Positions 6,117 to 9,432 of a stretch of DNA of 9,432 nt are shown piece by piece. This stretch comes from SAR324 cluster bacterium (GTDB taxonomy: Bacteria > SAR324 > JACQKK01). The notes under the pieces were generated by a model. The model saw only the letters and a program-made list of their open reading frames with translations, was not told the DNA's origin and made no database searches. Location: contig JACZVE010000085.1 of assembly GCA_022572825.1 (NCBI GenBank), positions 1-9,432 on the forward strand, written 5' to 3'. Made by a program: the position numbers and the translations under genes. How positions within the stretch are numbered: position 1 is the first letter of the stretch; every line of letters begins with the position of its first letter.

Positions 6117-6421
6117 AGAACAAAGGAGTAGAAGGGATAGGGACGGAATATATTTGCTGCGGCTCCTTCCCTGGACCCTTAATTTCCGGCAATCCCTTTG
6201 CCGCTATCACTCGATCTGTCGCGGGCCTATCTTCGGGCACGAAAGTATTGGGCTCACGTTCGTTTCCGTGTAAAGCAATAAATCCAACTTGTCAGTACGG
6301 AAAGTCAAGATTAAAAACGCGTTTGTCCACGGTAAAATTCTTGCCCAAACCATATTCGAATCGTAAGCGATTGTAATTCAAGGATAATCATAACTTTTGC
6401 AACGATTGAATATTCTTTATC
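6117..6421. other. AT-rich divergent intergenic region between nrdJ and lpxD
   Basis: About 300 bp without a gene. G+C falls to roughly 37% in 6301-6360 and 28% in 6361-6420, against far G+C-richer coding sequence on both sides. Several symmetric elements are visible: CGGCAA/TTGCCG (6187-6203), TTTCCGT/ACGGAAA (6263-6303, 27-nt spacing), and the perfect palindromes AAACGCGTTT (6315-6324), ATTCGAAT (6354-6361) and GAATATTC (6408-6415). GATAAT at 6383-6388 matches 5 of 6 of a -10 for lpxD but has no matching -35. The region probably carries the lpxD promoter and regulator sites; which element does what cannot be read from the sequence. Confidence 0.5.
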
Positions 6422-7453
6422 ATGCGATATAAATCCCTTCCTTTGATCACCATCGCCGAGCACCTGGGCGATGTCAGCCTCGAGGGGGATCCGGATACCG
6501 AGATCAGCGGGGTCGCCGGGCTGGCCGAGGCGGGGCCGGGGCGGCTCAGCTTTTTTGCCAACCCCCGCTATACCGGCGCGCTGGCAGCCACCCGTGCCGC
6601 GGCGGTGATCGTGCCGCCGGAAGCCCAACGGCCGGCGAGCGGTTCTGCCCTGCTGCGCAGCGAGGCGCCCTACCTGGCCTTCGCCCGCGCGCTGACGTTC
6701 CTGCTGCACCCCGCCCGGCCCGATCCCGGCGTGGCTCAGGGTGCGCAGGTGGAACCCTCCGCACGGCTGGATGCGGGCGTCACCGTGATGCCTGGGGCCT
6801 ACGTCGGTGCCGAGACGGTGGTTGGGGCGGGCACGGTGCTCTATCCCGGCGCGGTGGTGATGGAGCGCTGCCGAGTCGGGCGGGACTGCCTGCTGTATCC
6901 GGGGGCGGTGCTGCGGGAGGAATGCGTGCTGGGCGACCGCGTGATCGTCCACGCCAACGTGACCATCGGCTCGGACGGCTATGGCTTCGCGCAGGACGGC
7001 CACGTGCACGTGAAGATTCCCCAGATCGGCAACGTGGTCGTTGAAGACGACGTGGAGATCGGCGCCTGCACCTGCATCGACCGGGCCGGCATGGGCTCCA
7101 CCGTGATCGGCCGCGGCACGAAGATCGACGACCTGGTGATGATCGCCCACGGCAGCAAGGTGGGCGCGCACAGCCTCATCGTGGCGCAAAGCGGCATGGC
7201 CGGAAGCGCCACCCTGGAGGAGCGGGTGGCACTGGGTGCCCGCGCCGGCGTGTTGGGCCACCTCACCGTCGGGGCGGGCAGCGTGGTCTACTCCCGCGCC
7301 CACGTCACCAAGTCCGTTCCGCCCGGCTCCGTGGTCTCCGGCAACCCGGCCCGGCCGCATGCCAGACAACTGCGCCAGGACGCGTTGTTGAGGCGTATCG
7401 ACAAACTGATGGAGCGGGTGGCGGCGCTGGAGGCGGCACTGAAAAATAGGTAG
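6422..7453 (+). CDS. lpxD: UDP-3-O-acylglucosamine N-acyltransferase
   Basis: This 343-aa protein is an LpxD-type acyltransferase, the enzyme that transfers a 3-hydroxyacyl chain from acyl carrier protein to the 2-amino group of UDP-3-O-acylglucosamine in cytoplasmic lipid A synthesis. The N-terminal uridine-binding domain has the family signature LSFFANPRY (42-50). Residues about 108-290 form a left-handed beta-helix of hexapeptide repeats containing IGSDGYGFA (182-190). The expected catalytic His is His243 (IAHGSKVG), with a second conserved His280 (GHLTV). A short C-terminal helix (about 322-341) has coiled-coil character, as in trimeric LpxD. Several usually conserved stretches differ, for example AHGSKVG where AHNV-IG is common, so a second, diverged copy is possible. 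No Shine-Dalgarno sequence precedes the ATG; the nearest, AAGGA at 6380-6384, is 37 nt away. The gene converges on serA with a 37-bp gap. Confidence 0.93.
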   Translation: MRYKSLPLITIAEHLGDVSLEGDPDTEISGVAGLAEAGPGRLSFFANPRYTGALAATRAAAVIVPPEAQRPASGSALLRSEAPYLAFARALTFLLHPARPDPGVAQGAQVEPSARLDAGVTVMPGAYVGAETVVGAGTVLYPGAVVMERCRVGRDCLLYPGAVLREECVLGDRVIVHANVTIGSDGYGFAQDGHVHVKIPQIGNVVVEDDVEIGACTCIDRAGMGSTVIGRGTKIDDLVMIAHGSKVGAHSLIVAQSGMAGSATLEERVALGARAGVLGHLTVGAGSVVYSRAHVTKSVPPGSVVSGNPARPHARQLRQDALLRRIDKLMERVAALEAALKNR

Positions 7454-7490
7454 CGATCTCCGCAATCACGGGCCATTTGCGGGCACGGCG

Positions 7491-9074
7491 CTAAATCGTG
7501 ATGCGCCGCACGGAGACCACGTTGCGGATGGCGCGCAAGGCTTCCAGCACGCGGTTGTCCACCGGCGTGTCCACGCGCAGCAAAGACATGGCCTGGCCGC
7601 CGGGCATGTTGCGTGACAGCTCGAACTGGCTGATGTTGATCTCGTTGCGCGCCAGGGTGGTGCCGATGTCACCGATCACCCCCGGGCGGTCGATATTGAT
7701 CACGTAGAGCAGATGGCCGTCGGGAATGACCTCGAAGTTGAAGTCGTTGACCTGGCTCAGCCGGTAGTTGTTTTCCCCGAACACCACCCCACCGATCTTG
7801 AAGCTGTGCTCGTGGTCCGTGATCTCGAACTGCACGGCGCTTGGGTAGTCGGTGAAGTGGGGATCGTCCGCCTCGCTGATTTCGATCCGGCGTTCGCCGG
7901 CCTTCTGCTCGGCGTTGACGAAGGTGATCGTCTCCTCGGCGGTATCCCGGAGGAAGCCCTTCAGGAACGCCCGCCGCACCATCAGCCCCTCCTCGGCGCT
8001 GAGCTCGCCCCGGTACATCACCTCGATGCGCCGCGGGTTGAAGTCCAGCGATTGCACCGCGAAGCGGCCCAGCTTTTCCGCCAGCACCGCGTAGAACTTG
8101 ACGCGGGGGTTGCTGAGCACGTTGAGGCGGGGCATGTTCACCGGGTAGTCCACCACCTCGTCGCGCAGGGCGCGCAGCGTCTGCTCCGCGATGGATTCCC
8201 CCACGCGCAGTTGCGCCTCGCGGGTGGAGGCGCCGATATGTGGGGTCATCACCACTTGAGGCAAATCGGCGAACGGGTTGCCGGACGGCGGCTCCTCGGC
8301 CCAGGTATCGATCCCCGCCGCGGCGACCTTGCCGCTGCGCAACGCATCCAAAAGCGCCGCCTCGTCAACGATGCCGCCGCGGGCCGTGTTGACGATGACC
8401 ACGCCGCTCTTCATGCGCGCAATGCGGGCGGCGTCGATAAGATGCTCTGTCTGCGGCGTGAGGGGCACGTGAAGCGTAACCACGTCCGCCGCGGCGACCA
8501 GATCGTCCAGCGCAGCCTTGGCGGCGTGGTGGCGTTCGAACACATCATCTGCGATGTACGGGTCGTGGGCCAGCACCTCCATGTCGAAGGCCCGCGCGAA
8601 GCGCGCCACCCGATGGCCCACGTTGCCCAGCCCGACGATGCCGATCGTCTTGCCGGCCAACTCGCTGCCCGTGTACTGGTGGCGCTCCCAACCCCGCGCC
8701 TCCATGCGCCGGTGGGCGGGCACGATCTTGCGCATGGCGGCCAGCAACAGGGCCAGGGTCAGCTCGGCCGCCGCGTTGGTGTTCTTACCCGGCGTGTTAA
8801 TGACCAGGATGCCCTTGTCGGTGGCGTAGTCCACATCGACGTTCCCCACGCCCACGGCCGCCCGCGCGATCACCTTCAGGCGGGGCGCAGCGTCGATCAG
8901 CTCCCGCGTCACGCGCGTCTCGGAGCGGGTGATGAGGGCTTGGTAAGCGCCGATGATGGGCAGGATCTCTTCGTAGGGCAGGTCGGGCCGGTAGTCCGCC
9001 TGCACGTCCCTGGCCCCATTTAGAATTTCCAGCGCCACCGGGTGCAGGGCGCCTGTGATCAGGATGCGGTGCAT
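7491..9074 (-). CDS. serA: D-3-phosphoglycerate dehydrogenase, long form with ASB and ACT domains
   Basis: This 527-aa cytoplasmic enzyme oxidises 3-phosphoglycerate to 3-phosphohydroxypyruvate with NAD, the first step of serine synthesis. The split substrate domain comprises roughly 1-97 and 286-315. Between them lies the NAD-binding domain with GLGNVG (148-153), Asp171 after beta2 favouring NAD, Arg232 in NTARGG, Glu261 in AEEPP and His279 in TPHIGAST, which form the catalytic relay. Residues about 316-445 match the allosteric substrate-binding (ASB) domain of long PGDHs. Residues 455-527 form an ACT domain (LLYVINIDRPGVIGDIG), the usual serine-sensing module, so feedback inhibition is possible but not proven by sequence. 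The ATG at 9074 starts directly at the first beta strand; the upstream ribosome binding site is weak (GAGGG 13 nt away). No serB or serC lies in the window. Confidence 0.97.
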   Translation of the reverse strand: MHRILITGALHPVALEILNGARDVQADYRPDLPYEEILPIIGAYQALITRSETRVTRELIDAAPRLKVIARAAVGVGNVDVDYATDKGILVINTPGKNTNAAAELTLALLLAAMRKIVPAHRRMEARGWERHQYTGSELAGKTIGIVGLGNVGHRVARFARAFDMEVLAHDPYIADDVFERHHAAKAALDDLVAAADVVTLHVPLTPQTEHLIDAARIARMKSGVVIVNTARGGIVDEAALLDALRSGKVAAAGIDTWAEEPPSGNPFADLPQVVMTPHIGASTREAQLRVGESIAEQTLRALRDEVVDYPVNMPRLNVLSNPRVKFYAVLAEKLGRFAVQSLDFNPRRIEVMYRGELSAEEGLMVRRAFLKGFLRDTAEETITFVNAEQKAGERRIEISEADDPHFTDYPSAVQFEITDHEHSFKIGGVVFGENNYRLSQVNDFNFEVIPDGHLLYVINIDRPGVIGDIGTTLARNEINISQFELSRNMPGGQAMSLLRVDTPVDNRVLEALRAIRNVVSVRRITI

Positions 9075-9432
9075 GATCCGTTCAGAGCCCTCGCGGCGAG
9101 TTTCCTTGCATGCGGGTGCGCGCTGGCCCGCGGCGTGCGGCGCATGTATGGCTACGCGTTCACCGATAACACACTATCACCGCGTGCAAAGCGCGGCGAC
9201 TATGCGGTACAATGGGATATTCCATCATGACCGAAGACTGAGGGAGTCTGTGCGAGAACCGGAGCATTGCCCCCCGCTCTCCGCCTCGCTGCCCGGGATG
9301 GGTGGCTGCTGCGAAATGGCGCGACCCGCGGGCCTTTCCAGAGGGGAACGCCCCCTGATCCGACAGCGGCAACAGGGGCAATCGCCCGCTGCCCGCGCCA
9401 GGTAGCCGGCACTCGGCGGACGCTTGCCACCA
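9075..9432. other. Upstream region of serA; possible divergent promoter, no confident gene
   Basis: The serA promoter should lie here on the minus strand; only a weak TTGCAC is visible. Other elements are a GATA/TATC dyad (9165-9178), CCGCG/CGCGG (9180-9196), AGACT/AGTCT (9235-9249, loop GAGGG), a perfect CCCGCGGG (9325-9332), and a small hairpin AGGGG/CCCCT (9342-9356). Reading frames on both strands have low-complexity Arg/Pro/Ala-rich translations. I could not match the sequence to 6S RNA, tmRNA, SRP RNA, RNase P RNA or a common riboswitch. The start of the next gene probably lies beyond the window. Confidence 0.5.
9185..9213 (+). promoter_or_regulatory. Possible rightward sigma70 promoter divergent from serA
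   Basis: TACAAT (9208-9213) matches 5 of 6 positions of the -10 consensus. A poor -35, TGCAAA (9185-9190, 3 of 6), lies 17 bp upstream. Transcription would begin near 9220 and run rightward through about 200 nt without a clear start codon before leaving the window. Confidence 0.3.

Noticed and set aside
6311..7465. 384-codon open frame on the minus strand, opposite lpxD
   Set aside because: His/Ala/Gly-rich antisense of the hexapeptide repeats; lpxD has its catalytic His and family signatures.
7454..7490. Bidirectional terminator between lpxD and serA
   Set aside because: Only CCGCAA (7460-7465) and TTGCGG (7477-7482) pair around 11 nt, with no T-run on either side; too weak to call.
7713..9023. 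436-codon open frame on the plus strand, opposite serA
   Set aside because: The frame lies wholly inside serA and its translation has no recognisable motif; serA shows the full PGDH domain set.
9227..9241. Four-codon leader peptide (ATG to TGA)
   Set aside because: Too short to support, no ribosome binding site at the right distance and no regulatory codon run.

Overview
The window comes from a GC-rich Gram-negative bacterium, most likely a proteobacterium. The lipid A gene lpxD implies an LPS outer membrane, and coding regions are strongly G/C-biased with long spurious antisense reading frames. I cannot place it to genus. Six complete genes and one 3' gene fragment are supported. There are no tRNA or rRNA genes, no CRISPR array and no transposase.

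Left part (1-2402): the C-terminal tail of a membrane protein (+), probably a transporter, is followed by a short-chain dehydrogenase/reductase (+). Nine bases further on, and convergent, lies a single-domain cupin (-), with a PEP mutase/isocitrate lyase superfamily enzyme (-) behind it. Transporter tail, oxidoreductase, cupin and C-C/P-C bond enzyme together look like a small-molecule catabolic neighbourhood; no substrate can be named.

Middle (2403-6421): a 500-bp gene-free stretch lies between the PEP-mutase-like gene and the 3' end of nrdJ. It holds an AT-rich island, a roughly 125-nt imperfect palindrome and three further GC-rich hairpins. The B12-dependent class II ribonucleotide reductase nrdJ (-, 1041 aa) supplies deoxynucleotides. 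Its upstream region carries a perfect 12-bp-arm dyad over a -10-like hexamer and a second dyad in the presumed leader. About 300 bp of AT-rich, palindrome-containing DNA then separates it from the divergent lpxD.

Right part (6422-9432): lpxD (+), an N-acyltransferase of lipid A synthesis, stands without its usual bamA/skp/fabZ/lpxA neighbours and converges on serA (-). serA encodes a long-form phosphoglycerate dehydrogenase with ASB and ACT domains, for serine synthesis. The last 358 bp hold a possible rightward promoter and small dyads but no convincing gene.

The conserved genes here are ordinary. The points most worth checking are the large palindrome and hairpin cluster at 2537-2793, the dyads upstream of nrdJ, and the orphan lpxD with its AT-rich leader.
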